Below, in pieces: positions 30,521 to 38,837 of a stretch of 49,374 nt of DNA. The stretch is from a virus, in the IMG/VR virus record IMGVR_UViG_3300033553_000791, positions 1 to 49,374 of that record; one strand, given 5' to 3'. The translations under genes and the position numbers were made by a program. Position 1 is the stretch's first letter. Every line of letters starts with the position of its first letter. Under the pieces are notes generated by a model that was not told the DNA's origin, ran no database searches, and saw only the letters and a list, made by a program, of their open reading frames with translations.

Positions 30521-30535
30521 CCGCCGGAACGGCGG
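30521..30535 (+). other. perfect hairpin in leader of decoration-like gene
   Basis: CCGCCGGAACGGCGG: six-base-pair stem with GAA triloop, about 28 bases before ATG 30564, without a U-run. It lies 12 bases before the AGAGAGAGG ribosome-site region and could affect mRNA stability or translation of the next gene. Confidence 0.5.
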
Positions 30536-30563
30536 TGCGAAACGAGAGAGAGGTTGATGCCAC

Positions 30564-31058
30564 ATGAGCAAACTCCAGCTCTTGGGTGCGGGGTTCGTTG
30601 GTACCCCGCAGACCCAGGACATCATCAATGCGCTTGTCATGCAGTCGCAGGCCCTGAGCGGACAGCGGACGCTCGTGCTGACGGCCGTGCCGGCGGCGGC
30701 TGCCAGTTCTGCTGCGGTAGTGACGGCGGCTGCAGTGGGTACCATCAAGAAGACGATCGTTCTCACGTTTGCTGACGCGGCCGGGAACGTGCACACGTGG
30801 ATCAACGGGTCCCCGGTCACGCTCACGCCGACCGAGGTCGTTACCGACGTTGACGTTGCCGCGCCGGCCCTCGACGACACGACTCCTCTCTTCACCAACG
30901 GAGTCGCTACTGTCGTCGCCACCTACGACACCAATGCCGGGGCGACCAAAGGTTATGTCTCGGGTGACAAGGTCGGCTTCACGGCGGCGTGCGCGGCAAT
31001 CGCGGGCCTCACGGCTACCGAGACGAACGCGGACTTCCTCGACACGATGGTGGCCTAA
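30564..31058 (+). CDS. decoration-like virion protein
   Basis: 164 residues from ATG 30564. Ala/Val/Thr-rich beta protein: LLGAGFVGTPQTQDIINALVMQ, LVLTAVPAAAASSAAVVTAAA, KKTIVLTFADAAGNVHTWING, then a strand-rich C-terminus. This composition is typical of capsid-decoration or head-fibre proteins encoded right after the capsid gene. No family certain. Confidence 0.65.
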   Translation: MSKLQLLGAGFVGTPQTQDIINALVMQSQALSGQRTLVLTAVPAAAASSAAVVTAAAVGTIKKTIVLTFADAAGNVHTWINGSPVTLTPTEVVTDVDVAAPALDDTTPLFTNGVATVVATYDTNAGATKGYVSGDKVGFTAACAAIAGLTATETNADFLDTMVA

Positions 31059-31067
31059 GCCGGCGCC

Positions 31068-31703
31068 ATGGCCCTCCAGATCCTCACTCTAGCCGATATG
31101 AAAGCGCATTCGTCTCTGGCCGAGGTGCAGGCGCTGACCGACTCGACGCTCGAGCTGCTGGAGGCACAGGGGCTCGATCTGCTCGAGGCCGAGGTGGGCC
31201 GACGGCTCACGCTGGACGGAGTGGACAGTGCCGTCGTCGCGTACGGCGACGGCCTGTCCCTGCTCCGGCTTCCCGAACGGCTCGGCACCCTCACCACCGT
31301 CGTCTCCGAGACTCTCGGCGACGTCACGTCCTCGTGCGTGCTGCTGGCCGACGGCTGGCTGATGAAGGCCCGCGTGTCCGTGGGATTCGTCTTCGAACCA
31401 GACGCGCCCGCGTACACATTCAGCGAGGGCGTGGCAGTCACCATCACCGGCAAGTGGGGCCTCGCCTGTCCCGCTCGAGCACAGCGCGTACTCATGGACT
31501 TGGTTGAGGCTCTGGCTGTGCGCAAGGGCAACGAGGTGTCTCGCCGCGACGAGGTCATGCCGTGGGGCGCAGTGTCCGACGGAGGCCTCCAGGCGTCGCG
31601 GGACTCCGGGCACCGAGAGGCCACCCTTGAGAACCTGCTCCGCTACGACGTGAAGGCCCGCCTCCGCGGGCTCTATCGTCCGGCCAGAGTGGTCGCGGTC
31701 TGA
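31068..31703 (+). CDS. head-tail connector (gp6/adaptor-like)
   Basis: 211 residues from ATG 31068. Opens LQILTLADMKAHSSLAEVQ...LTDSTLELLEAQGLDLLEAEVGRRL, the helical start usual for DNA-packaging adaptor proteins, followed by a beta region (LRLPERLGTLTTVVSETLGD; FVFEPDAPAYTFSEG) and a helical tail. First of five neck genes in canonical order. Should bind below the portal. Confidence 0.75.
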   Translation: MALQILTLADMKAHSSLAEVQALTDSTLELLEAQGLDLLEAEVGRRLTLDGVDSAVVAYGDGLSLLRLPERLGTLTTVVSETLGDVTSSCVLLADGWLMKARVSVGFVFEPDAPAYTFSEGVAVTITGKWGLACPARAQRVLMDLVEALAVRKGNEVSRRDEVMPWGAVSDGGLQASRDSGHREATLENLLRYDVKARLRGLYRPARVVAV

Positions 31704-32038
31704 TGTTCGACCTGGTGGTCGACCTCTACGCGATCTCGGAGAGCACGGTCAACGCCGCGCCCGGGGAGAGCGCGACTCTGCTGGCCGCCAACGTCCCTGC
31801 GCAATTCCTGCGCACCAGTGGCAACACCCGCTACCTCGCCGCCGGAGTCGGTGTGGTGCTGGACGCACGCATGGCGCTCACCACCACCGCAAACCTGACG
31901 GAGAAAGCGGAAGTCCGGAACGTGCGGACGCGCGAGGGCGCGGCGGTGCCCCATCAGCCCGCGGCCTACCGAGTGCTCTTCGTGAACCCCAGCCGGCGCG
32001 GCTTCCACACCGAGCTGGATCTACAGGCGGTCCGCTAG
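31703..32038 (+). CDS. head closure-like protein
   Basis: 111 residues starting in one-base overlap with the adaptor gene. Beta-rich (FDLVVDLYAISESTVNAAPGE, VPAQFLRTSG, YRVLFVNPSRRGFHTELDLQAVR), as in stopper/head-closure proteins. Assignment rests mainly on order between the adaptor and the gp10-like gene. Confidence 0.6.
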   Translation: MFDLVVDLYAISESTVNAAPGESATLLAANVPAQFLRTSGNTRYLAAGVGVVLDARMALTTTANLTEKAEVRNVRTREGAAVPHQPAAYRVLFVNPSRRGFHTELDLQAVR

Positions 32039-32631
32039 TGCCCGGCTACTCCATGCCCCAGAAGTTCAACATCGGAATCACGCTGGACTTGGAAACGGTA
32101 GCCACTCCACAAGCGATGGAGAGGCTGCTGGCGTTCTTTCGAGAGGAGTACGCCCTGGCTGGGGACGACATAGGCCAACACGTCCAAAGTCGTGTCCAAG
32201 ACATCATCGAGAACACCCACGACATGGTCAGTGAGGGCACCCTGCTGAACTCGATCACCTGGGCCTCGGCCATGATCGGTTCCGTGCTCCAGGTGTTGGT
32301 GGGGACCAACCTCCCCTACGCCAAGTACAAGGAATTCGGGACGATTCCCCATTTCGTGCCCTTCCACATGGCGAAGTCGCTCTACAACCAGGCGAAGAAC
32401 CAGTGGGGCTGGGTGGATCCCCCTGGGCGCTCCGCCTACGAGGCAGACGAGAAGGGGCGCGTCTGGCTGGCGCCGGCCGCCGGCGCGCGACCCACATGGG
32501 GAGTGTTCGTCACCGGCGAGAGAAAGCCCTTCCTGTTCCCCGGCTGGGTGGCCTCCATCGAGTACATCGAGACTCGGATGCAGGACGCCAGCAACCGCGC
32601 CGTCGCTCGTTTCTCCGGAGGTGCCGCCTGA
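32038..32631 (+). CDS. HK97 gp10-like neck/tail-completion protein
   Basis: 197 residues from GTG 32038. ...DDIGQHVQSRVQDIIENTHDMVSEGTLLNSI, then LVGTNLPYAKYKEFGT and a C-terminal KPFLFPGWVASIEYIETRMQDA: the gp10-type pattern with Y-x-K-Y-x-E-x-G-T followed by R/K-P-F/P-F-x-P. Acts at the head-tail joint in the family. Confidence 0.8.
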   Translation: MPGYSMPQKFNIGITLDLETVATPQAMERLLAFFREEYALAGDDIGQHVQSRVQDIIENTHDMVSEGTLLNSITWASAMIGSVLQVLVGTNLPYAKYKEFGTIPHFVPFHMAKSLYNQAKNQWGWVDPPGRSAYEADEKGRVWLAPAAGARPTWGVFVTGERKPFLFPGWVASIEYIETRMQDASNRAVARFSGGAA

Positions 32632-33080
32632 TGCCCACGTATACCTGGCCACACGCGCACCTCTCACATGCGCTGGCGGATTACCTGAAACTGGCGACCA
32701 GCGCTCAGGGCCGCGTCACCACCGAGATCCCGCGGACCCGCACCTACCCCCTCCTGGTGGCACAGGAGGCCGGCCTGGGCCGCCTGGGCACGGATGCGGC
32801 TATTCAGGCGGATGAGGTGCGACTGCAGGTCGACGCGTGGGCGCAAACGAAGCTCGCGGCGGTCGCCTTGGCCGCTCAGGTCTTCCGGCTGCTGGACGCA
32901 CGCTTCTCTGGAGCCCTCAAGAACACCACGCTCCTCACTGAGGACGAGGCCGCAGCCGGCGAGTTCTACCAGACCAAGGTGGAGCGGATCGCTCGCAGCG
33001 GCGGGGGCGACCCCTTCTTCGACGAGTACGCGCACGTGTGGCGAGTACCCGCCTTCTATAATGTGAAAGTGAACCTCTGA
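32631..33080 (+). CDS. tail terminator-like protein
   Basis: 149 residues from ATG 32631 (TGATG overlap). Reads alpha/beta with an N-terminal helix (HLSHALADYLKLATSAQG), EIPRTRTYPLLVAQEAG, then helices and a C-terminal VWRVPAFYNVKVNL. Place after the gp10-like gene and before tail-tube/chaperone genes fits the tail terminator; no decisive motif. Confidence 0.6.
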   Translation: MPTYTWPHAHLSHALADYLKLATSAQGRVTTEIPRTRTYPLLVAQEAGLGRLGTDAAIQADEVRLQVDAWAQTKLAAVALAAQVFRLLDARFSGALKNTTLLTEDEAAAGEFYQTKVERIARSGGGDPFFDEYAHVWRVPAFYNVKVNL

Positions 33081-33439
33081 TGGCTGAGATTCAGCTTACC
33101 GACGGTGCGATCGTTGTCACGATCTACGAGACGCCAGAGGAGCGCTCCAGCTCTCCGCGGCCGCTGGATGTCCTGCACACTACCGCCGGAGACCCGATCG
33201 TCTATGAGCGCCGGGCGGGGCTCCGGGAGGTCCCTGTATCGGGGCGCCTCCTATCCTCCGCCGACGTCACCCGCATAGAGACGTGGACGGCCGCGGACAC
33301 ACTCCTCACCCTGATCGAGCGCGACGGAACCTCCGACCCGGGGTGGCGGATCAAACCGGGGCCCCCGCCGCGTATCAAGCGCAAAGATGGGGACTCGCCC
33401 GACTGGTTGGTCACAATGCGTCTGTGGAGGATACCGTGA
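33080..33439 (+). CDS. tail protein (tube-like candidate)
   Basis: 119 residues from ATG 33080 (one-base overlap). Beta-rich with VVTIYETPEERSSSPRPLDVLHT, YERRAGLREVPVSGRLLSSADVTRIETW and ...WLVTMRLWRIP. A separate larger tail-tube protein is not obvious upstream of the chaperone gene, so this may serve the tube or tail end. Coupled by GTGA to the chaperone. Confidence 0.5.
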   Translation: MAEIQLTDGAIVVTIYETPEERSSSPRPLDVLHTTAGDPIVYERRAGLREVPVSGRLLSSADVTRIETWTAADTLLTLIERDGTSDPGWRIKPGPPPRIKRKDGDSPDWLVTMRLWRIP

Positions 33440-33816
33440 GAGAGTTGAAGGTAACGCCGGAAGGCATGGTAGGTATCTGGGTCGGTCCTCTCCGATATTC
33501 ACTCTACTATTCGGTGGTGGGTAACAAATCGTGGGCCGAACACCAAGATGTGACCTTCTCCGAAATCCTGAACAGTGGGTGGAGCCCGTCTGCCCTAGAG
33601 AAGGAAGACCTGGGCGCGTTGCTCTTGATCGGGCTCGCAGGTGGAGAGCTCCGTCGACACCTGTGCAGCGGTAGCGAGAGCTACACGGTCGACCAGGACC
33701 TGGTGGATCAGATCTTCGGGCGCTACCACATCACGGAAATCTCCGGAGCGATTCTAACCGCCTGGAACCAAGCGGCGGTGCCCAAGGACCCTCCGATGCC
33801 CCCGGAGACCGAATAG
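33436..33816 (+). CDS. tail assembly chaperone G (short product)
   Basis: 126 residues from GTG 33436 (GTGA overlap). Contains the usual chaperone N-terminal domain (FSEILNSGWSPSALEKEDLGALLLIGLAGG) and ends PPMPPETE at TAG 33814-33816. The next domain is in the -1 frame. G and GT proteins bind and chaperone the tape measure while the tail tube forms. Confidence 0.75.
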   Translation: MRELKVTPEGMVGIWVGPLRYSLYYSVVGNKSWAEHQDVTFSEILNSGWSPSALEKEDLGALLLIGLAGGELRRHLCSGSESYTVDQDLVDQIFGRYHITEISGAILTAWNQAAVPKDPPMPPETE

Positions 33817-33971
33817 CCTGGGGGCAGATCGTTCGGCTGGCCCTCTATCTGGGTCTGAGCTACAAAGATCTGTCGTATGTGTCCCTGGGGGAGCTTACCG
33901 AGATGGTTGAGGACGACAACGACGAGGTCGTGTCGACTGGGGTCAGGGACGACGCTTTCTTTACCCTATAA
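33436..33971 (+). CDS. tail assembly chaperone GT (programmed -1 frameshift product)
   Basis: A -1 slip upstream of the G stop joins G to a frame that reads IAWGQIVRLALYLGLSYKDL, then SYVSLGELTEM and an acidic tail, ending TAA 33969-33971. This is the standard T-domain start and no start codon serves it alone. A likely slip site is the C5 run at 33799-33803 (codons CCC CCG). With a slip after CCG 33802-33804 the product is about 178 residues. The exact site is inference. Confidence 0.7.
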
Positions 33972-33985
33972 CTAGAGGGGTTTTG

Positions 33986-35440
33986 ATGACCGACGGGTTT
34001 GATCTTCAGGGCAAGCTCCGAATTGATCTTACGGAGCTTGACGAGATACCGGAGAGGACCGAGACCGCCGTATCGGCCGCCGATGGTCAGACTATCGAAG
34101 TCACTACCGTGGTCAACGACGCTCAGGCGACGAAGTCTTTTGCCGACACAGAGCGCAAAATAGCAACACTCGACTCCACCATTGCCACACCGAAGATTCG
34201 AGTGGACGCATCCCAAGGCCATGAGGCACTGAATCAATTCAAGACTGAATTTCGCGCTTCGATAGCTGAGATGGATGCCGATCTGCTGGCTCTCCGGATC
34301 AGGACGGGGGCGCTTCCTCAGGATGCGACCCTTGAGACCATGCGTGAGTATGACACTCCCGGGGCTGGTACGGATAGGGCCGCGGCGGCTGCCAGTGCTG
34401 CGACACGGTCCAAGTATCTCGCTATGGGGGCAGCAATCGGAGTGCCACTTGCCCTAATGGCTGCTAAGGGGATCGCACAGGCGACGGTCCCGATGGCACA
34501 AGAGAAAGCCAAGGTCGAATCTGCAGTGACGAGGCGGTTCGGGGTCTCACAGGGTAGTGACTTCATCATCGCGTCCGAGAAGCTGGCTGAGGCTACCGGC
34601 TTCCTGTCTACCGACTTCCAAAGGGCCGCAATGGAAGGTAAGACACTGGCGGCTTTCTCTGATGACGCTGCGCGGGCAACGGCCCTGCAATCCGCAGCAC
34701 TGAAGACCCTTCTACCACTCGCGGCCGACGTCGCCGCTACCTCTCCGGACAAGGCCCTCCAGACAGTCGCTGGTGCGTTCCGGGCGATGAAGAGTGCGAT
34801 AACGGGCAGCGCGGCGGCATCGGAGAGTCTCGGGATCGATCTGAGTGATGGCTATATGGCTACTCGCGCATTCGGGGGAGCCCTCCGTAGCACCTGGAGC
34901 GCGCTCTCCGACACGGAGAAGGCCCAGCTACGCTATCAGGAGATGCTCAGTCAGACGAAGGACATCATGGGAGAGGCCGGAGACGAAAACTCTCTGGAGT
35001 TCCAAACGCGGAAGCTTAACGATCAATTGGGTGAGCTTGCTATTGCAGTGGGGGAACAGCTTCTGGAACCTTTGAAATCATTCGTCAAATTGATCAGAGA
35101 TCTGGTCGATGCGATTCCCGATTGGATGCCGAAGGCTGTTGCGCTTGCCGTTAAGGGGCAGGAGGGTGGCGGTTGGCCTGTTCGCCCCATTACGAAATTT
35201 ATGAAGGCTGTTGTAGATCTTCCTGGTCCGCGTTTGGTACAACCCAAGGCAGAGAGACAGGGCACTCCATTCGAAAATGCACGCGCCGGGGCGGTGGCCG
35301 ATCCGTCTATCCGTCCTGGTTATTACCCACTGAGGGAAGACGCGGTCATGCCGCCGATCAAGATCAGCCTCAACGTGCGCAAGGAACCCGGTACCACGGT
35401 CAATCTCGACGGTGCCAGCTATGCACCGTCAAACACTTAG
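33986..35440 (+). CDS. tape measure protein (short)
   Basis: 484 residues from ATG 33986 (AGAGGGG upstream). Helical N-terminus (ERTETAVSAADGQ; TERKIATLDSTIATPKIRV), a hydrophobic segment (KYLAMGAAIGVPLALMAAKGIAQATV, about 145-170), then the tape-measure-type core SAVTRRFGVSQ, KLAEATGFLSTDFQRAAM, and a helical end. At 484 residues the tail would be short for a siphovirus (about 70 nm at 1.5 Angstrom per residue). The gene is visibly AT-richer than its neighbours (25 G/C of 60 at 35041-35100). Confidence 0.75.
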   Translation: MTDGFDLQGKLRIDLTELDEIPERTETAVSAADGQTIEVTTVVNDAQATKSFADTERKIATLDSTIATPKIRVDASQGHEALNQFKTEFRASIAEMDADLLALRIRTGALPQDATLETMREYDTPGAGTDRAAAAASAATRSKYLAMGAAIGVPLALMAAKGIAQATVPMAQEKAKVESAVTRRFGVSQGSDFIIASEKLAEATGFLSTDFQRAAMEGKTLAAFSDDAARATALQSAALKTLLPLAADVAATSPDKALQTVAGAFRAMKSAITGSAAASESLGIDLSDGYMATRAFGGALRSTWSALSDTEKAQLRYQEMLSQTKDIMGEAGDENSLEFQTRKLNDQLGELAIAVGEQLLEPLKSFVKLIRDLVDAIPDWMPKAVALAVKGQEGGGWPVRPITKFMKAVVDLPGPRLVQPKAERQGTPFENARAGAVADPSIRPGYYPLREDAVMPPIKISLNVRKEPGTTVNLDGASYAPSNT

Positions 35441-35449
35441 GAGGAACAC

Positions 35450-36187
35450 ATGCCCGCGCAGCGACTGCTCACCTACGCCGAGTACCTCTCCATGACCGAC
35501 AAATACGCGAAGGCGATCCAGTACCTGCTGACCGCCAAGGGCGACGAGGACACCGCAGCCACCGCAGCCTACCAGGCTCGGCTCACGCGAGACCAGCTGG
35601 TCGCGTTCGCCGCGGTCGACGAGTACAAGATCACGGCCGACCTGGACGACGCCGTGGGTGCCGTCGTGACGGCGATCGAGCGCGAGAGCGATCTGGTGAG
35701 CTACTTCGCGAACTTCAACAGCTCCGTGCTGGGACACCTCGCCCAAGACCTGAACACCTGGCTCACCATCGGGGCGCTTCGAGTCCACCACTACTGGAGG
35801 CGGGGCGGCAACTCGAGTATCCAGGCGGCCAACGTCTTCCCGCCCGTCACAGCGCTCGGCTCCTTCGTGGTCTCGGGGGCAGGCGCCGGGACATACACGG
35901 ACGGTGCGGTCGTCGATACCACGCTCTATGGCGGGGCCCAGGTCCAGCTCGAGGTGACGGGCAACCCGATCGGCGCCGCCAACATCACCGCGACCGTATC
36001 CTGCGTACACGCCAGCGGCACCCTAGAGGACATTGTCGGGGTGATCCCATTGGGCTCGATCGTCGGGGCCAAGGTGGCGCTCGGCGACGCAGCGGACCGC
36101 GTGGTCAACGTCACCAACATCGCCATTACCGGCGGCACGGCGGCCGACGCGTTCAAGGTCCAGACCATGGAGGATCGGACGATCTGA
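35450..36187 (+). CDS. tail structural protein
   Basis: 245 residues from ATG 35450 with AGGAGG upstream. N-terminal helical half (LLTYAEYLSMTDKYAKAIQYLL; LVSYFANFNSSVLGHLAQDL) and a beta C-terminal half (GAQVQLEVTGNPIGAANITATVSC, VTNIAITGGTAADAFKVQTM), the latter resembling repeated beta modules in phage tail or decoration proteins. Directly after the tape measure; distal-tail or tube-associated role likely. Confidence 0.6.
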   Translation: MPAQRLLTYAEYLSMTDKYAKAIQYLLTAKGDEDTAATAAYQARLTRDQLVAFAAVDEYKITADLDDAVGAVVTAIERESDLVSYFANFNSSVLGHLAQDLNTWLTIGALRVHHYWRRGGNSSIQAANVFPPVTALGSFVVSGAGAGTYTDGAVVDTTLYGGAQVQLEVTGNPIGAANITATVSCVHASGTLEDIVGVIPLGSIVGAKVALGDAADRVVNVTNIAITGGTAADAFKVQTMEDRTI

Positions 36188-36414
36188 TGAGCGCAAAGAA
36201 ACCGACAGATAGAGGCCCGGAGCTTCTGCTCACCTTCACAGGAGAGGCTTCCGGCGGGACCCGCTACACCTGGGACGGCGGCGAACGGACGCTCGAGCGC
36301 GGCATGGGCGTGACGGTGGCTACGCGCCGCCGGCGCGACAGGCTTGAGCCCACAGAGACGCACTTCGCCGCTCTCGTCCGTGCCGGGGACGCTGTCCTCG
36401 AGGCGCAGGAGTGA
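36187..36414 (+). CDS. small tail-module hypothetical protein
   Basis: 75 residues from ATG 36187 (TGATG overlap). Small beta unit (ELLLTFTGEASGGTRYTWDGG) with a basic centre (RRRRDRLEPTETHFAAL). Overlaps the glycosyltransferase gene. No family recognised. Confidence 0.55.
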   Translation: MSAKKPTDRGPELLLTFTGEASGGTRYTWDGGERTLERGMGVTVATRRRRDRLEPTETHFAALVRAGDAVLEAQE

Positions 36415-37388
36415 TGCGAGTCTGTTTCGTCGTCGGTCACGAGGACACACCCGAGGCCTACTGGAGAGTCCTCCTGCCGTCTCGGAGCCTTGGCGCGCAC
36501 GCGGTCGCCATCGACGGCACGGCTGCTCGGGCCACAGCTCTCGCGGCCGACGTCCTGTGGATCCACCAACCGACCAGCATCGCGGCCGCGGATTTGGCAG
36601 AGAAAGCGCGTGCGCGAGGTGGCGCGGTAGTGGTAGATATGTCGGAAGACCCGTGGCGTCGCACCGAATGCGATCAGTCGTATAACGCGGTGCGGATCGA
36701 GTCGTGTGAGCGGGCCTTGGATGCCGCGCACTTGGTGGTACTGGCCATGGATCAGCTCGAGGAGCCATTCGCGGCTTACGATGCCAGGGTGGTGAAGACG
36801 GTCATACCCACAGCAGGGTGGGAGGTCCGCACGCCTCTGGTGCCGGCAACCATCTCTTGGTGGAGCGACGGACGGCAACGCCGAGGCCTCGAGGGCGTGG
36901 CCGACGAGATCATAGCGGTCATCGACAGGAAGCCGGAAGTCAAGATCCGGCATATTCAGTACGCCCACTTCAAGGCTCTGACGTCCGATCTCACGGATAG
37001 TGAGACAAAGGCAGATCGATCCAAGCGGTTCCATTTCTATCTGGAAGGCGACCTTGGGGCAGAAGGGAACCTCAGCATGCTACGCACAGCCATGGCCGGA
37101 TCGGCCGTGGCGTTGGAATGCTACCCAGGCGGCTACGGACAAAGCGTAAGCGATCTCCCCCTGCTCCGATCTGCGATGTTGGGAGTGCCGAGCATAACGA
37201 CTCGCCTAGACGCTCCTCCCGGCGCAATCTCGGCGCAACCTGGGGAATGGCTGGATGCGATCACCGGGCTGCTTGATGACCCTGGTCGCCAGCAGGTTCT
37301 AGCACGAGAGGCTCGCGGCTGGGCCGAATCCCGTGCTTCGTTCGATTCGTACCGAAACATCATCGAGGAGGTATCGACATGGCTGTGA
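36414..37388 (+). CDS. glycosyltransferase-like protein (GT-B type)
   Basis: 324 residues from ATG 36414 (GTG 36411 also in frame). N-terminal Rossmann half (MRVCFVVGHEDTPEAYWRVLLPSRSLGAHAVAID; DVLWIHQPTSIAAADLAEKARARGG; VVVDMSEDPW) and C-terminal half ending LECYPGGYGQSVSDLPLLRSAMLGVPSI-type, where GT4 enzymes bind the sugar nucleotide, then WLDAITGLLDDPGRQQVLAREARGWAE. Sits among tail genes, so it may glycosylate a tail or surface protein, or the host surface. Substrate unknown. Confidence 0.65.
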   Translation: MRVCFVVGHEDTPEAYWRVLLPSRSLGAHAVAIDGTAARATALAADVLWIHQPTSIAAADLAEKARARGGAVVVDMSEDPWRRTECDQSYNAVRIESCERALDAAHLVVLAMDQLEEPFAAYDARVVKTVIPTAGWEVRTPLVPATISWWSDGRQRRGLEGVADEIIAVIDRKPEVKIRHIQYAHFKALTSDLTDSETKADRSKRFHFYLEGDLGAEGNLSMLRTAMAGSAVALECYPGGYGQSVSDLPLLRSAMLGVPSITTRLDAPPGAISAQPGEWLDAITGLLDDPGRQQVLAREARGWAESRASFDSYRNIIEEVSTWL

Positions 37389-37669
37389 ACACCCACAAGA
37401 TCCGGAAGTCCTCACGGGCTCAGAACGAGAAGCTGCCTGACATCACCGGCGCCCAGATCACGTACGCCGGCGGCGTCGAGTGCGAGATCGAGGTGACCCA
37501 ACGCCGGAACGATGAGCCCACCATTACGGCCGGCTCTACGATCACCGTCGGCGGCCGTACGGGTGTGTGCATCGACACCAGCGCTGAGATCATGCCGCAA
37601 TACAAGCTGGACGGCTCCATCGTCTGGGAAGCCAACTACCGGCTAGCCACCGCCGGAGACTCGGTCTAG
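37379..37669 (+). CDS. small tail-module protein
   Basis: 96 residues from ATG 37379 with GAGGAGG upstream, overlapping the glycosyltransferase end. Beta-rich (ITYAGGVECEIEVTQRRNDEPTITAGSTITVGG; GSIVWEANYRLATAG). No family recognised; possibly a tail-tip or baseplate accessory. Confidence 0.55.
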   Translation: MAVNTHKIRKSSRAQNEKLPDITGAQITYAGGVECEIEVTQRRNDEPTITAGSTITVGGRTGVCIDTSAEIMPQYKLDGSIVWEANYRLATAGDSV

Positions 37670-37672
37670 CGC

Positions 37673-38836
37673 ATGGGCCAGACCTTTAGCAGCGCTCTGA
37701 ATGGATCAAACTGCACCGTGAGCGGTCAAACGATTGTCTCACTTGCGGCCACCGAGGATCTGGTGGCGGACTACGACACTGCGTCGGCAGTCTGTTTGGC
37801 TCCATCCGGAGCGCATGCTAAGGGGTCCACGGTGCAGACGATCGAGGGCGGTGTCTCCACGGGATACTGGACCGTCGAGGATCCGGTGCGCGTCAAGTCT
37901 GGTGCGCGGACCTGGAGGAAGAAGAGCGGGGACCATTCCTACGGGCACATCCCGCTGATCTCCTACCGGCTTAGGCGGCTCGGGTATATGCAGGCCCGAT
38001 CGACGCTCTCGGCATGGAACATCGGTTACGACAACTTCCCGCCGAAGTTCTGCACGATAGCTCGGCTGGCCGAGATCACCAACGAGGTCGGCGAACGCTC
38101 GCGAAACGGTGAGATCCACCCGTCGGAGGCGCGGGCGTTGCGCCAGAGTTGGAACCCCGTATATTCCGGCGCAGACGTAGTGGCACACATCTGCTCTTGG
38201 GTGGGCTTGTCGGTGCAGTTCGGGGTAGGTCTGCCACTGATGCCGGAAGAGTACACGCCGATAGGAAAGACCGTGATTTCGGCTCTCCAGGAGGTTGCGT
38301 CCTGGTCTGGCGCCTCGATACGCCTGGACCGAAGCGGAACCATCGTTGTCTACGACTGGCAGGAGACGTATGGCAGAGGAGGGTCGGTACCCAGGCCGCA
38401 GGCCGTCCTGGAGGAGGAATATCACGATACCCTCTATCCCATCACGTGTCTCACCGTGGTCGGCTCGGGCCTATCTGGCTACTATCGTACGCTGGCCCAG
38501 GACACGGCGGTCGAAGTGACCGAGGGGCTGGCTACGGCAGCCGGAGAACGAACCGTGGAGGAGCGTGTCGAGATACGGGAATATCCCATTACGCCCGCAC
38601 TGGCTCAGAAGATCGCTCGGGAACGACTCTCGCGAATCGCGCTGGAAGCCGGGATCGTCCGATATAGGGGGCCGGCCGAGGGCTCGCAAGGCATCCGGCC
38701 CCTGGCCAGCCGAGTATTCTCGGTGACGCGGAATCTGGAGTGGGACGGACTCAAATATCGCTACGAGATCGACATAACGGCACCGACCTCCTCAATCTCG
38801 TGGGGCGCAGATCTTCCTCAATCCGGGTGGTGGTGA
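37673..38836 (+). CDS. baseplate/tail-tip hub-like protein
   Basis: 387 residues from ATG 37673. Mixed alpha/beta with YGHIPLISYRLRRLGYMQARSTLS, DVVAHICSWVGLSVQFGV, TVISALQEVASWSGASIRLDRSGTIVVYDWQE and a C-terminal VFSVTRNLEWDGLKYRYEIDITAP. The phrase 'find domain, helix, then short strand pair' recalls hub proteins of siphovirus tail tips (gp27/Dit-Tal-like). Assignment by order and style only. Confidence 0.55.
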   Translation: MGQTFSSALNGSNCTVSGQTIVSLAATEDLVADYDTASAVCLAPSGAHAKGSTVQTIEGGVSTGYWTVEDPVRVKSGARTWRKKSGDHSYGHIPLISYRLRRLGYMQARSTLSAWNIGYDNFPPKFCTIARLAEITNEVGERSRNGEIHPSEARALRQSWNPVYSGADVVAHICSWVGLSVQFGVGLPLMPEEYTPIGKTVISALQEVASWSGASIRLDRSGTIVVYDWQETYGRGGSVPRPQAVLEEEYHDTLYPITCLTVVGSGLSGYYRTLAQDTAVEVTEGLATAAGERTVEERVEIREYPITPALAQKIARERLSRIALEAGIVRYRGPAEGSQGIRPLASRVFSVTRNLEWDGLKYRYEIDITAPTSSISWGADLPQSGWW

Positions 38837-38837
38837 G

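Noticed and set aside
28941-30794. Minus-strand ORF of 617 residues over the capsid gene
   Set aside because: Antisense of an unambiguous major capsid protein; composition typical of a high-GC shadow frame.
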